From Chrysopilus asiliformis (Eukaryota > Arthropoda > Insecta > Diptera > Rhagionidae): DNA of 64,000 nucleotides. Below the pieces are notes generated by a model. It saw nothing but the letters and a program-made list of their open reading frames with translations, made no database searches and was not told the DNA's origin. Made by a program: the position numbers and the translations under genes. The stretch covers positions 39,996,361 through 40,060,360 of the forward strand of contig OZ035963.1 in NCBI GenBank assembly GCA_964034945.1, in the 5' to 3' direction. Every line of letters starts with the position of its first letter. The first letter of the stretch is position 1. Of the stretch, positions 48,609-59,068 are shown one piece after another.

Positions 48609-48760
48609 TCAAAAACTACCAAATGCCAAAAATATCTCCCTTGGAGACGAGATACCTGCGTCGTGTATGCACTCCAGAGACTTTGCTTTTAGAGACTTTT
48701 TAGTAAACGTCTCCGGAGATCTATTTTTTTATCTCCAGACTTAAGTGGTTTTACTACCCT

Positions 48761-49259
48761 GGCTCAACCTGTTTTTGAGAATTTTTCTAATTCGAATATT
48801 AAAAGTGTTCTGTCCGTTTACTCTGTATTCTGATGAATGCTTGCCGTGTTAAAAAAATTTCCAAGCCAAAACGAAGCGTCTGTTTTTATTTTACCGATTT
48901 TTTTTTCAGGAAAAAATTTGAAGTATTTCAACACTGAAAAGTAATTTTTCACCAATTCAGTCAGTATTCTACAAATTTTATATTGTGAAACAATTAAATA
49001 GTTGTGAATTTTACTTAAATTAAAGTTGTGATTTTACAACACTATGTTGCGATTTTACATAACAAATTGTAATTTCGTATTACACTTTGAATTGTAATTT
49101 TACACTTGGTATGAAAATTTACATACGTTATATATTTTTACAGCACTCAAAGTTGGCACCATTTTTGTCGCCAATGAATGTTGTAATTATTTTCAACTGT
49201 GTATTTTTACGCGAGTTATATTTACAATAACATTACAGCGTATTTATTTCTGTGACTAG
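48761..49259. other. Non-coding stretch left of the LTR element
   Basis: Contains repeated TTGTAATTTTACA-like motifs (49,010-49,130). No gene. Confidence 0.4.
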
Positions 49260-49332
49260 TGTAGTATATGTAATACAGTTTGGTACTTAATAAAGAGCCA
49301 GTGGCTATCAGACACTCGAGGAGTATACAACA
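49260..49332 (+). repeat. 5' LTR (73 bp)
   Basis: TGTAGTATATG...GTATACAACA, identical to the 3' LTR. Contains AATAAAG (49,288), a possible polyadenylation signal, which is a lot to fit in 73 bp. The promoter may extend downstream of the LTR. Confidence 0.95.
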
Positions 49333-49350
49333 TGGCGCAGTTGATAACCA
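49333..49350 (+). promoter_or_regulatory. Primer-binding site
   Basis: TGGCGCAGTTGATAACC starts directly after the LTR's CA. TGG pairs with a tRNA CCA end; the TGGCGCAGT start is like elements primed by tRNA-Ser. The tRNA identity is inferred. Confidence 0.75.
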
Positions 49351-49365
49351 AAAAATTGCACCCAG

Positions 49366-52300
49366 ATGGGTAAATCAAAAGAAAAAAAAGTGAATCAGCC
49401 GTATAAATTTGAAGAAGAAACTTATGGGAGACCGCGTGGACGGCCACCAAAGAAATTAAAGAAAGTGATTGTGCGTGAAGCTACAGTAATGGATATTGTA
49501 AAAAAAGTGGAAAACCTTAGCCTTGACGGGAATGTCGCCGAAAGTTGGCGGATTTTCAAGCAAAATTTCGAGATTTTTGCGACCGCAAGTGAAATTGACA
49601 AGAAATCCGAGGCAGTGAAAATCGCGATTTTTTTAAACGCAATTGGGCCCCAAGGTGTGGAGGTCTTTAATTCATTTAATGTGAGTGAGGATGATAAGAA
49701 GTCTTACGATAAAGTGGTGGAATCATTCGAAAACTTCTGTAAACCGAAAAAAAATGTGGTTTATGAAGCATACAGATTTCACACCAGGAAACAACAAAAT
49801 GATGAGCCATTCGAAAATTTTTTCATGGAAATTCGGAAACTAGTAAAAACGTATGAGTTTAAAAGCATGGAGGACCGCATGGTTCGAGATCGCATTGTGT
49901 TGGGGATCCAGGACAATAACCTTAGGAAAAAACTTCTAGAAGCGGATAATTTGACAATGGACAAAGCAGTGGAGGTTTGCCGAAATTGGGAGGCAACAAA
50001 GCAGCACATGGAGAGTATGCAGAATCCATCGAGCAGCGTATTTGCAGTAAAACATCAGACGAGTATATCAAAAGAATCAAAAAAAGAACAAAATCATTTT
50101 ATCAAATCACAAAATAATAACAATTTGAATTCTAATAAATTTGTTCATTTTAGGAAGAAAAGCTGTAGATCTTGTAATCGCTCTCATGATTTCGGGAAAT
50201 GTCCGGCATATGGGAAAAAATGTTCAAATTGTGGGAAAATGAACCATTTCGCAGAAATGTGCTTTACGAAAAAAGTAACTGAATTGAGGATAACTGAAAA
50301 CGAAGAGGATTCTTTGTTTATCGATACTGTTGTAGGCACAAAAGCAAACGAGTCATTTTCTGAAACAAAAGCCTGGTTTCAAAAAATTCGAGTCAATAAT
50401 TACTTGATAAATTTTAAGTTGGATACGGGCGCAGAAGTGAATGTGTTGCCATTTTATTTGTTTAAAAAGATTAAAGATGGAAATTTAGAAAGTTGTGACA
50501 AAAAGTTAGAAGGATACGGGGGGAGTCAAATTAAAGTAGTCGGGAAATCAGATTTGGTTTGCATGTTGGGAAATCAAATATCGTCACAAAACTTCATTAT
50601 TGCGGATATTAAATCAGTTCCAATTTTGGGTCTAAGAGGATGCAATGAATTGAGTTTAATTAAAAGGATTAGTAACATAGAATGTTTAACTGAGAAAGAC
50701 CAGTTTGTAAAAAAAAATTTAGACATCTTTGAAGGTTTAGGGTGTTTTATAAAAGATTATAAAATTGAATTATCGGATAGAGCAATACCTGTAGCATACC
50801 CGCCTAGAAGGATTCCCTTATCATTAGTCGAACCACTAAAACAGGAATTAGAAAGATTAGTTAAAATGGAGATTATAGAAAAGGTTAATGAGGCTGCTGA
50901 GTGGGTTTCCAATATTGTTTTGGTGGAAAAATCCAAAAATTTGATAAGAATTTGTATCGATCCCAAGGAAATTAACAAATACATAAAATTAGAAAATTAT
51001 CTCATTCCGTCCGTTCAAGAATTATCAACAAAATTAACAAACAAAAAATGGTTTACGGTATTAGATTTGAAAGACGGCTATTGGCATGTGAAACTAGATG
51101 AGAGCTCCAGGAAGTTTTGTACTTTTGCAACTCCCTTTGGCTGTTATCGGTTTATGAGATTTCCTTTTGGCATAAAAACGGGGCCAGAAGTTTTTCAAAA
51201 ATACAATGAACAAAATTTTTCAAATATATCGGGAGTAACAATTTATATCGATGATTTGCTCATAGCAGCCGACTCTGAAAAAGAGCATGATGAGATTTTA
51301 AGAAAAGTTGTACAAAGAGCTAGAGACCTAAATATTAAATTTAACAAAGATAAGATTCAATTTAAACAGCAAAGAGTTAAGTATTTAGGGAAAATTTTTA
51401 GTGAAGAAGGTATTTCTTGTGATCCTGAGAGAACAAAAGCTTTAGTAGCACTTCAAGCTCCGAAAAATAAAAAAGAGTTACAATGTCTGCTAGGTATGAT
51501 AAATTATGTCCGTGAGTTTGTACCAAATTTGTCCGAAATATCACAGCCTCTTCGAGAGCTCCTGAAGAATCAAGTATTATTTTCATGGTTGCCAAGACAT
51601 GATGAATGTCTAGATAAAATTAAGAACTTCATTATTAACGCTCCAACGTTAAACGTTTTTAATTCCAGTAAACATATAACGATCCAAACTGATGCTTCAA
51701 AGTATGGTTTAGGAGCATGTTTACTGCAAAACAAAGTTCCAGTTTGTTTTGCTTCACGAAGCCTTTCAGAGACAGAGATTCGATACTCACAAATTGAAAA
51801 AGAATTTTTAGCAATTGTGTTTGCATGTTCTAAGTACCATAATTATATTTATGGGCGCGATATAAGTATCGAAACAGATCACAAACCCCTTGTGAGTCTG
51901 ATGGAAAAAGAATTACATAAAATTCCTTCTCCACGATTACAGCGTATGAGGCTAAGATTAATGAAATATCAAGTACAAATATCTTATTTGCCAGGCAAAT
52001 ATATGTATATTGCTGATTTTCTGTCAAGAAATTCTTTGCCAGAGACTGAAACAGAAATCAAAGATTTAGACCAATTAGTACACACTTTGAATATAAGTGA
52101 TGAAAAAATTCATGAGTTTAAAATTGAAACTCAAAAAGACGAAATTTTGAGTGAACTGGGTCAAACGGTTTTGCATGGTTGGCCATTAAATAAAACAAAC
52201 TGTTCCGAACGAATAAAATTTTTTTGGAAACACAAGAATGATATTTTCTTAGATAACGAGTTACTTTATTTGAACGAAAGAGTAATAGTTCCAAAAAAAT

Positions 52301-53256
52301 TAAGGAAATCAATTTTAGAATTATTGCATAAATCTCATAGTGGTATTGAAAAAACGAAGAAACGGGCTAGAACTTTGGTGTATTGGCCAGGGATAGATAA
52401 TGAAATTGAGAATTTAGTATCGTCCTGCTTAATATGCCAGAAATTTCGACCGGCAAATATTAAAGAACCATTATTAAGCCACGAACACCCTAAATTGCCT
52501 TTTAATAAAATATCGATGGACATATTTGAAATTGGGAAAAGCATATATTTGGCAGTTTCAGATTACTATTCTAAGTATTTAGAAATTTTACCTTTAAGAA
52601 ATAAATCTGCAGGTAGTATTATTAAAGTTTTAGGTCCTGTTTTCGCCACACATGGCCTACCAAAAGAAATTGTTGCTGATAATAACCCATTCGGAGCATT
52701 CGAATTTAAAAAGTTTTGCAGCACCTATGATATAAAATTGAATACGGTTAGTCCTCTTTATCCAAAATCGAACGGGTTTGCCGAAAAAGCGGTTAACATT
52801 GCAAAAACTCTAGTAAAGAAGTGTGAAGAAACGAAATCTGATTTGTGGTATGCTTTAATGGAATATCGAAACACCCCTTTAAAAGAATCGGATACGTCAC
52901 CGGCTGAATTGATAATGAATAGAAAAACAAGGACACTTTTGCCCGCAAAAGAGACCTTATTTTTCTCACAGCAGGTGCCGTGTCATACAAATAATTTTAA
53001 ACAAAAACAAAAAACGGCAAAACATTACTATGATAAAAATAGCAGACATCGAGACGGTTTCACTGAAGGCGAAGAAGTTTGGTATCGGAAAAATCCTAAC
53101 CAATGGGTATTAGCTAAAATTGTTCGAAAGCATAACTCACCCAGGTCGTATTGGATCGAACTCGAAAATGGCTCAGTTTTGCGAAGAAATTCCGTGGTAT
53201 TAAGGAAATGCAAATTAAACAATTCCCAAAATCATGATGGTGAAGAAGTAAAGTAG
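49366..53256 (+). CDS. Gag-Pol polyprotein of Mag-type retrotransposon
   Basis: 1,296 residues, uninterrupted, ATG at 49,366. Makes the particle and copies RNA into DNA for integration. Order: an AT-hook-like basic motif GRPRGRPPKK (21-30); capsid region to about 215; two zinc knuckles (C267-C270-H274-C279; C286-C289-H294-C299); aspartic protease with LDTGAE (D353); reverse transcriptase with YIDD (627-630); RNase H with TDASKYGLGA (D776); integrase with an HHCC zinc finger (H988, H991, C1021, C1024) and acidic triad D1052, D1105, E1140; GPY/F-like tail ending ...RRNSVVLRKCK. Gag and Pol share a single frame with no shift, so the Gag:Pol ratio must be set by processing. The integrase second Asp lies in ADNNPF, where most relatives have a SDNGPQF-type sequence. 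All catalytic residues are present, so it may be active. Confidence 0.95.
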   Translation: MGKSKEKKVNQPYKFEEETYGRPRGRPPKKLKKVIVREATVMDIVKKVENLSLDGNVAESWRIFKQNFEIFATASEIDKKSEAVKIAIFLNAIGPQGVEVFNSFNVSEDDKKSYDKVVESFENFCKPKKNVVYEAYRFHTRKQQNDEPFENFFMEIRKLVKTYEFKSMEDRMVRDRIVLGIQDNNLRKKLLEADNLTMDKAVEVCRNWEATKQHMESMQNPSSSVFAVKHQTSISKESKKEQNHFIKSQNNNNLNSNKFVHFRKKSCRSCNRSHDFGKCPAYGKKCSNCGKMNHFAEMCFTKKVTELRITENEEDSLFIDTVVGTKANESFSETKAWFQKIRVNNYLINFKLDTGAEVNVLPFYLFKKIKDGNLESCDKKLEGYGGSQIKVVGKSDLVCMLGNQISSQNFIIADIKSVPILGLRGCNELSLIKRISNIECLTEKDQFVKKNLDIFEGLGCFIKDYKIELSDRAIPVAYPPRRIPLSLVEPLKQELERLVKMEIIEKVNEAAEWVSNIVLVEKSKNLIRICIDPKEINKYIKLENYLIPSVQELSTKLTNKKWFTVLDLKDGYWHVKLDESSRKFCTFATPFGCYRFMRFPFGIKTGPEVFQKYNEQNFSNISGVTIYIDDLLIAADSEKEHDEILRKVVQRARDLNIKFNKDKIQFKQQRVKYLGKIFSEEGISCDPERTKALVALQAPKNKKELQCLLGMINYVREFVPNLSEISQPLRELLKNQVLFSWLPRHDECLDKIKNFIINAPTLNVFNSSKHITIQTDASKYGLGACLLQNKVPVCFASRSLSETEIRYSQIEKEFLAIVFACSKYHNYIYGRDISIETDHKPLVSLMEKELHKIPSPRLQRMRLRLMKYQVQISYLPGKYMYIADFLSRNSLPETETEIKDLDQLVHTLNISDEKIHEFKIETQKDEILSELGQTVLHGWPLNKTNCSERIKFFWKHKNDIFLDNELLYLNERVIVPKKLRKSILELLHKSHSGIEKTKKRARTLVYWPGIDNEIENLVSSCLICQKFRPANIKEPLLSHEHPKLPFNKISMDIFEIGKSIYLAVSDYYSKYLEILPLRNKSAGSIIKVLGPVFATHGLPKEIVADNNPFGAFEFKKFCSTYDIKLNTVSPLYPKSNGFAEKAVNIAKTLVKKCEETKSDLWYALMEYRNTPLKESDTSPAELIMNRKTRTLLPAKETLFFSQQVPCHTNNFKQKQKTAKHYYDKNSRHRDGFTEGEEVWYRKNPNQWVLAKIVRKHNSPRSYWIELENGSVLRRNSVVLRKCKLNNSQNHDGEEVK

Positions 53257-53521
53257 ATTTAGAAGTTGAAATAAAGTTGTAAAAGCTTAATAAAAATGAA
53301 ATGAAGAATCGAATTAAAAAATGTGAGATTTGAACCGGAAAACTGAATTAGATAAAATATTGAAATAAAAATTTAATAATAAATTAAAATTGAAAATGAA
53401 AATTTTAGATTTAAAAAAAAGAAAAAAAAAACTAAGATTAAGTACTGTAATTAAATTTTTTTGAACTTGTGTAATTTTTTAGATTTTGATGAAGTTAATT
53501 TTGTAAATTACAAACCTTTTT

Positions 53522-53536
53522 AAAAAAAAAAGGAGA
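53522..53536 (+). promoter_or_regulatory. Polypurine tract
   Basis: AAAAAAAAAAGGAGA immediately before the 3' LTR, the expected primer site for plus-strand DNA synthesis. Confidence 0.85.
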
Positions 53537-53609
53537 TGTAGTATATGTAATACAGTTTGGTACTTAATAAAGAGCCAGTGGCTATCAGACACTCGAGGAG
53601 TATACAACA
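53537..53609 (+). repeat. 3' LTR (73 bp)
   Basis: Identical to the 5' LTR and followed by ACTAG, the second copy of the target duplication. Confidence 0.95.
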
Positions 53610-53614
53610 ACTAG

Positions 53615-55798
53615 AAAATACGTTTATATTTTTTAACCTATCTGTTTGTGTCTCTTGTTAATAATTAAATCTGGTTCAAATTTAATACAAAGATCAATTT
53701 GGGGGGAATGAATAGTTTGACAATATTTGTTTGTAAAAATATATTGAAAAATTTATTACCCTAGTTGCACGATCATCATGAGCTCATTGATGAGCTCATA
53801 ATCGCGAATAGGTGAAAGTCATGATGATTTTTGTTCTAGACCTGGGAAATATTGTCATCATGACTCGTCATTATATACTCATTTTTACTCATGATTCCTT
53901 CGATGACCTACGCATGAGCCTCTCGATGAGTATAATGGCGCGCCGTACTGATGATGTATTGATGACTGCTCATTGGTAAACTCATGGCTAGCCGAATTGG
54001 CTGCCTGATCAGTAAGCATTTTGATGAATTCATTATTTTGATGAATTCACCAAAATTGATGAACTTATGAAACCTAAAATTGAAGAACTGAAGCATATTA
54101 AACTTGATGAACATCTTTCTGCAATTGCACTTTAACTGCGACTGAAAATAAATCGTTTTCAAGCATTTCAGTTCCAGAGTGAACGGTAAAACCGAACGAA
54201 CTTCGGAAACACATGAAGTGGGTTACGAATCGATGCCGAACGCATCGCCTCGTCGACATTACATGATCAGTCATGGGCGGCTCATGATGAGTCAAACTCA
54301 AAGCGTTTAAATCCATTTACTGTGAAGTTTTTTTTCACAAATAATTCTGTATATAAGCACACCACCTTATGTTCGCTCAACACAACTGAAATACAACTGA
54401 ATTGTGTGCGTTTTTCCTTTGATAGTGTAGGCTACTCATGAGCCAAAGTTGCTCGGGTACTCACTTCGGAAAAACCTGCAAAAAATACAGGCAAGTATAA
54501 AAATTTCGATTTTCTAAAGATTGTCTTACCGTTTTATCTAAGACATTCTATATTTTGACCCGATGCATCCTTGCAAAAGCGATAGATGTTCGACTGTGCT
54601 TCATAGGATAATAATAAAACAGCTTTTAGTTGAGTTGCCAGTAATAGCAAGTATTAGCCTCCATATTTGCTTGACAGTATTTTATGCAACATTTATATAA
54701 TTCAATTAATTAAAAGTACCACCAAATAAACAAACACAAATTTTACCGACTTCCTTAATCTTTTGAACTCGTATGTCATGCTAGAGTTGACAGATGAATT
54801 GAGTTGAAATTGCTAAACTAGGAGCGCATATGCGTATATCGCGAGGAAGTATACATATGTCGTGACGCAGATGCGGCCTTACTCGTTTTTTTCTAATTGA
54901 TGAAGTAATGATTTCAAGTTAAAGAAACACTGATTCATTGCCACATCATTGGCGTAATGGCTTTTAGATACTAAAGTAGTTTTACCCCGATTTACCCCAG
55001 TTTTTAGTCATAATTCGAAAGTGCATTTTTTTGGAAATGCAATGAGATTTTCCGAAAATCATCTTTATCGACCAGTCTCGGGCGCACTGATTCATATTTA
55101 TAAATGAAAAGTGTAGTTCTCGTTCTATATGGCATTATGATAGAAGCTTATTTTCTTTATTAAATATTCTAACCACGATTCTCTAAACAAAGTCAACCAG
55201 GCTGGTTAGTTATATAGGTTCCTTCCACTTTTAGAATGTAGTAGTTTGAAAAAAAAGTTGTTCTCACGTCTTCCAAAGAATTTTGTTTTGCGATAATGTG
55301 TGACAATGAAATATAAACGTCCTCGCCTGTTAATATTTCCTAGCAAATTACCTACACAAGAAAGCGTACCCTTCAGCTTTAAATCCACATTCTTTTATAA
55401 GTAATAAGTTTTTGCGGAGCACTTGTTGAAATTCAGACTACAGACCAGTGCCATAATTTATATTTATATAAAAATAACCCAAAATAATGTTTGGATAAAT
55501 AATAAACAATTTGTGTAATGGATTTTAGTGTTCTAAAATAATTTCGATAGAAGCTAAAATATTCCAATATGACCAAAAAAGCCCGAATTAATATAATTTA
55601 TCAGTCTCATGAAAAAAAAAGTTATGCAAATCGTCCCGAAGAGTCCCTGGTCCTAATATTTTAAATTCGATATTTAATAAGAAAATTGATATCCAAACAA
55701 TATTTTTGTTTAATTAGTCGAAAGAGCATTTTTCTTAATTTCAAAAATATCGTAAAAACATAAGAAACAAACTATAACTGCCAAGGCCTAATCGACAA
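53615..55798. other. Non-coding stretch with TCATGA-rich part
   Basis: 53,760-54,480 is dense in TCATGA, ATGAGCTCAT and related ATGA/TCAT motifs, with weakly inverted ends (TACCCTAGTTGCACG near 53,758; GTTGCTCGGGTA near 54,450). Possibly an old MITE. The rest has no gene. Confidence 0.4.
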
Positions 55799-56056
55799 TT
55801 ACTCTATATGAGGACAGACGAAATTTTTATTTAAAAATCCCGTTTGTATCCGGGACGGCAGAAATTGTGGTCCAACTGGAGTTTCATATATGGAAAAGTT
55901 ATGTAAAATCATATTATAAACACAATTTACCTTTATAAATTTTTCGATTTGACTCTTTTCCGGAAAACTGCAAAAAATTGTTCCATTTGTATGGAGGAGG
56001 AAGCAACAAATGGTCTGATTGGATTTTAATGTATTAATTTTATGATTTGACATAAT

Positions 56057-56184
56057 GGGTGATGTGAATAAAAAAATAGCTTTTGCTAAAACTGATGTTT
56101 TTTAGCTAATGCAGACTGCATACAGACTGCATTAGCTAAAAAACATCAGTTTTAGCAAAAGCTATTTTTTTATTCACATCACCC
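56057..56184. mobile_element. 128 bp hairpin foldback
   Basis: Perfect arms of about 58 bp starting GGGTGATGTGAATAAAAAAA, joined by a 12-base loop near 56,121. Very close in size to the hairpin at 10,609 but unrelated in sequence. Non-coding. Confidence 0.88.
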
Positions 56185-56538
56185 AATGCTTCATACATTA
56201 AAATGTACATTTCACTTTCATCAAATTTTCGATGTGGCTAACCATTTTCGAGAAAATTGCAAAAAACTATGTCCTTTGTATGTGGGAGGGGAGAAGGAAT
56301 TGTCCGATTTGGTCCGTTCAAGAAACTAGCTTTGCTTTTTACTAGAAACACATCAGTATAAGATTTTAAGTTTCTAGCTCAATTCTTTCGGAAGTTATGG
56401 TTTTCACGGACAGACGGATAGACAAACGGACAGACAGACGGACGTGCGGGAATCAAAATATTTTGTTACACCAGACAACCTGGTTTAGTTCTTTTTTTGT
56501 CCGATGATTGGTACGATGCGCTACAAACCGTATACTAT

Positions 56539-57162
56539 CAGCCCTATTCTGGCATTATGACTGGTCACAAGTCACAACTCGTTAGAGACGATCGGCTTGT
56601 TACTTTCTTTGTGACTGACCGAGTATTCCATATTCTTGGCGTTGGGTCACAAGAAACGTAACAAATAATTCACCTCAGTATAATTCCAGAATGGTGAATA
56701 AATTTGACAGCCGCTTTGTGATTATTTAGTTTAGTTCAGTTTTTGGTTTTGTTAGTTTTTAAAGTAATTTTAATATTTGTAAATCTGTGAAAATGGTGGA
56801 GAAAGTGCGTGTGTGCCGTGCGTGTTCAATTATAAAAAAAGGTGGGATGTTATTGGAAACCTGAACATTTTCAATAAAAATTTTCTTATTTCGCAAAAAA
56901 GTCTTCTTTGTTTGTCAATTGACCAGAAATCGTCTGCGTTGTACTCTGGAAATATCACATTCAATTAAATAGTGCAGGAAATAGTTTCTTTTTGTCTTGT
57001 TTTTATCTTGTTACCTGCTTGTGAGTCGGTCACAGTTTTGACAGTAGCTGAGATCAGTGGAAATTGTGACTGAACGCTGAGAATACCAAAAAGTCACAAC
57101 TTGTGATTCACCTCGCTCTTGTGATCGAGTTGTGACTAGTGACCTTTGCCAGAATAAGGCTG
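56539..57162. mobile_element. MITE with ~45 bp inverted ends (CAGCC...TATTCTGGCA)
   Basis: Left CAGCCCTATTCTGGCATTAT and, reversed, right CAGCCTTATTCTGGCAAAGG; both continue with GTCACAAGTCACAACTCG or GTCACTAGTCACAACTCG. Inserted within a family B repeat. TSD not certain. A 23-codon frame MVEKVRVCRACSIIKKGG at 56,793 may be the start of an ancestral transposase. Confidence 0.78.
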
Positions 57163-57590
57163 TAAGTTCATTTTGGCTTCATAAATTTTTCAATTCGATA
57201 CACCGTTTCCGAGAGAATCGCCAAAAACTACTTCATTTGTATGAGGGAGGGGAGATGTATGAATGAGATATGTGGAATACTGTTCTTGATGCATTTTACC
57301 TAAATAAATCTTTCAATACGAACGATCGTTTTTGAGAAACTTGTAAAAAACTGTTTCGTTTGTATAGGGGAAGGCGGAAGGAATGGTATGAACTTTCCGT
57401 CAACAACTTAGCCGTACTAGTTATTATAAACGCAAGTGTACAAAATTTCAAGACTCTAAAATTTGAAGGGGTCGGCACTTGCTCTAGCTCAATCCTTGCG
57501 AAATTTATGGGGTTCACAAATGGGCGGAAATAAAAATCTTTTGTTATACCACAGACCATTTCATCCGTAATGATATCAAATAAAAGCTTT

Positions 57591-57835
57591 TTTTAATTTT
57601 AATTAAAAATTGGTTAACGCATTTCCACCAAAAGTTCAGGACCATATCAGGACCAAACATGTCTGTAAAATTTCATGGTTCTAGTTGTTTTTGATTGTAT
57701 AAAGGCTGGCGGAGTGACAGACAGTAATAATGCTCCAATCGACTTAGGAGTGCTCGGGAAATGTTTTTTAGACAAAATTAAGAGGTCGAAATTTTTCATG
57801 AATACAATACTTTATTTTACTACGTATAATTAGGT
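57591..57835 (+). repeat. Dispersed repeat family A, copy near the host gene
   Basis: Carries GCATTTCCACCAAAAGTTCA, ATGTCTGTAAAATTTCATGG, a minimal GACAGACAG tail, GCTCCAATCGACTTAGGAGT and a final TACTACGTATAATTAGG. Ends about 400 bp upstream of the host exon. Confidence 0.65.
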
Positions 57836-58251
57836 GGTATTAAAAGTCAGTTCTATAGACAATGAGCTAAATAAACTAAAAAAAATCGAAGAAAATATCC
57901 GAAATAAAAGCAGAAGACGATTTTGGGTAAAATTTTGTTAACTTTTTTTCCAAAATTAGAATGGGGGTTTCCTCGAAATGTAAAATTTACAGTGAAATTA
58001 ATACAGGAAAGCCTAAACGCTTGGCGGTAGACGCGATGTAACAAATGCTGCACGGTGGTACCAAGATTTTACCGCTCATTAAATCGACTTCCATTGTGGC
58101 ATGAAACTTTAAAATGGCTTCACTTAAAAAAAAAAAATATTTTTTTCGTGAACAGTACGGGCAAAATTCTTTGCTATTCTTCTGTGCCTCTAAGCGTTAA
58201 ATGATTATATTTCTACTTCCCATCTAATACTACAACCAAATTGTATTTCAG

Positions 58252-58840
58252 GCAACCGACACGGATTTAATCTTCGACGAGCCACAAGCTTTGAATGAGG
58301 AGCCATGGACACAAACCGACGCAAAAACAACGAAAACGCTGCCACCACTAAGCCCAGACTACCCACTAGATGACGTTGTGGATGAATTCGATGCTGATAT
58401 CGATGAACCCCAAGACAAGGAGCAATACAAGGAAAACAAGGACGAAAACGAGAGTTCCAGTAATTGGCTGATGCAAAAGGTGAAACGCTTTCGTCGGCAA
58501 ATCAGCGAAATGCTAAATGGTAGCGGCAATGGCAGTAGTAAATTGGCAGTAAAGCCAAAAGCTGTCGAAGAGGGGAAACCAAAGAAACTCAGAAAGTCTC
58601 TTAAAAGATTCGGAAGCACAACAGAAACAACGACGAAACCGACAAAGAAGTCAAAGCGAAGCAAAAGCGGGAAATTAGTGAAAGGAAAGGATAGTCGATT
58701 GAAACGCCAGTTTTCGCACCCCTACAATGACGATGATGAGGAGGATGATGACGACGACGATGAGGATGATGATGAAATTGATAATGGAATTAATGGACTG
58801 GAATCGGGCTCTGGCATAGATCCCGGCGAAGAGCGACAAT
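58252..58840 (+). CDS. trol: Perlecan/Trol-like exon: acidic linker with GAG-attachment site
   Basis: Acceptor TGTATTTCAG ends at 58,251 and the exon reads ATDTDLIFDEPQALNEEPW onward without stop to the donor GTAAGA at 58,841. 196 codons, exported-proteoglycan-like: Asp/Glu-rich, two Arg/Lys clusters ending RFRRQ and RLKRQ (possible furin sites), a long Asp/Glu run, then LESGSGIDPGEERQ, a Ser-Gly site next to acidic residues as used for heparan sulfate. Codons are richer in GC than the surroundings. The linker plus the SEA start in the next exon match the N-terminal design of perlecan (Ser-Gly sites then SEA). The gene name is inferred from that architecture, not from an alignment. Confidence 0.6.
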
Positions 58841-58899
58841 GTAAGAAGTTTGTAATTAATTTCAAAAGTGGTAGAAACCAAAATATTTTATTGTTTCAG
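58841..58899 (+). other. 59 bp intron
   Basis: GTAAGA...TTGTTTCAG; removing it keeps the reading frame. Size is typical of fly short introns. Confidence 0.8.
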
Positions 58900-59068
58900 A
58901 TCGTGTAAAATTTGTGGTGCGGGAACCCTGGACCAACGAATTCTACGACACGAGAAGCAGAGCTTTTACAGACTTGGCAAATGATATTAGAACCGGTATT
59001 GAGGAATTATATGAACAACATTTCTATAATGAAGACGAACGGATATTTGTAACAGTAACGGAAATTGC
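58900..59068 (+). CDS. trol: Perlecan/Trol-like exon: start of SEA domain
   Basis: Acceptor TTGTTTCAG ends at 58,899; donor GTAAGT follows at 59,069. Joined across the 59 bp intron (phase 1) the frame continues as QYRVKFVVREPWTNEFYDTR then SRAFTDLANDIRTGIEELYE and ERIFVTVTEI. The pattern F.V...(E)PW..EF.D..S..F..LA..I...IE.LY and the ending V.V.EI match SEA-domain N-termini. The intron after it is phase 2; the next exon was not found before 64,000. SEA domains occur extracellularly near O-glycosylated regions. Confidence 0.72.

Larger units (their letters stand above)
46549..48760. mobile_element. GAGAC/GTCTC-rich decayed DNA transposon region (Harbinger-like)
   Basis: GAGACTTTGGTCTC, CGGAGACCGGAGAT and GTCTCCGGAGA motifs cluster at 46,595-46,716, 48,217-48,300 and 48,640-48,745. 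They enclose two coding remnants (46,942-47,229 minus beyond the MITE; 48,402-48,608 minus). I cannot define clean ends. A TTA-flanked MITE is nested at 46,720. Confidence 0.45.
49260..53609 (+). mobile_element. Complete Mag-type Ty3/gypsy LTR retrotransposon
   Basis: 4,350 bp with identical 73 bp LTRs (49,260-49,332; 53,537-53,609), starting TG and ending CA, and a perfect 5 bp target duplication ACTAG (49,255-49,259; 53,610-53,614). A primer-binding site abuts the 5' LTR and a purine tract abuts the 3' LTR. One intact gag-pol frame. LTRs this short and a TGGCGCAGT-type primer site are typical of the Mag lineage (established knowledge); identical LTRs imply a recent insertion. Confidence 0.96.
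55799..57590. repeat. Dispersed repeat family B, copy 3, with two insertions
   Basis: Family text (TATGTAAAATCATATT, TTTTCGAGAAAATTGCAAAA, GGACAGACAGACGGACGTGC, GATGATTGGTACGATGCGCT, ACAAACCGTATACT) runs 55,799-56,538, resumes at about 57,163 and runs to about 57,560. A hairpin (56,057-56,184) and a MITE (56,539-57,162) interrupt it. Confidence 0.6.

Noticed and set aside
58675..58881. Minus-strand frame opposite the acidic exon
   Set aside because: Antisense shadow of the GAT/GAC run in the host exon.
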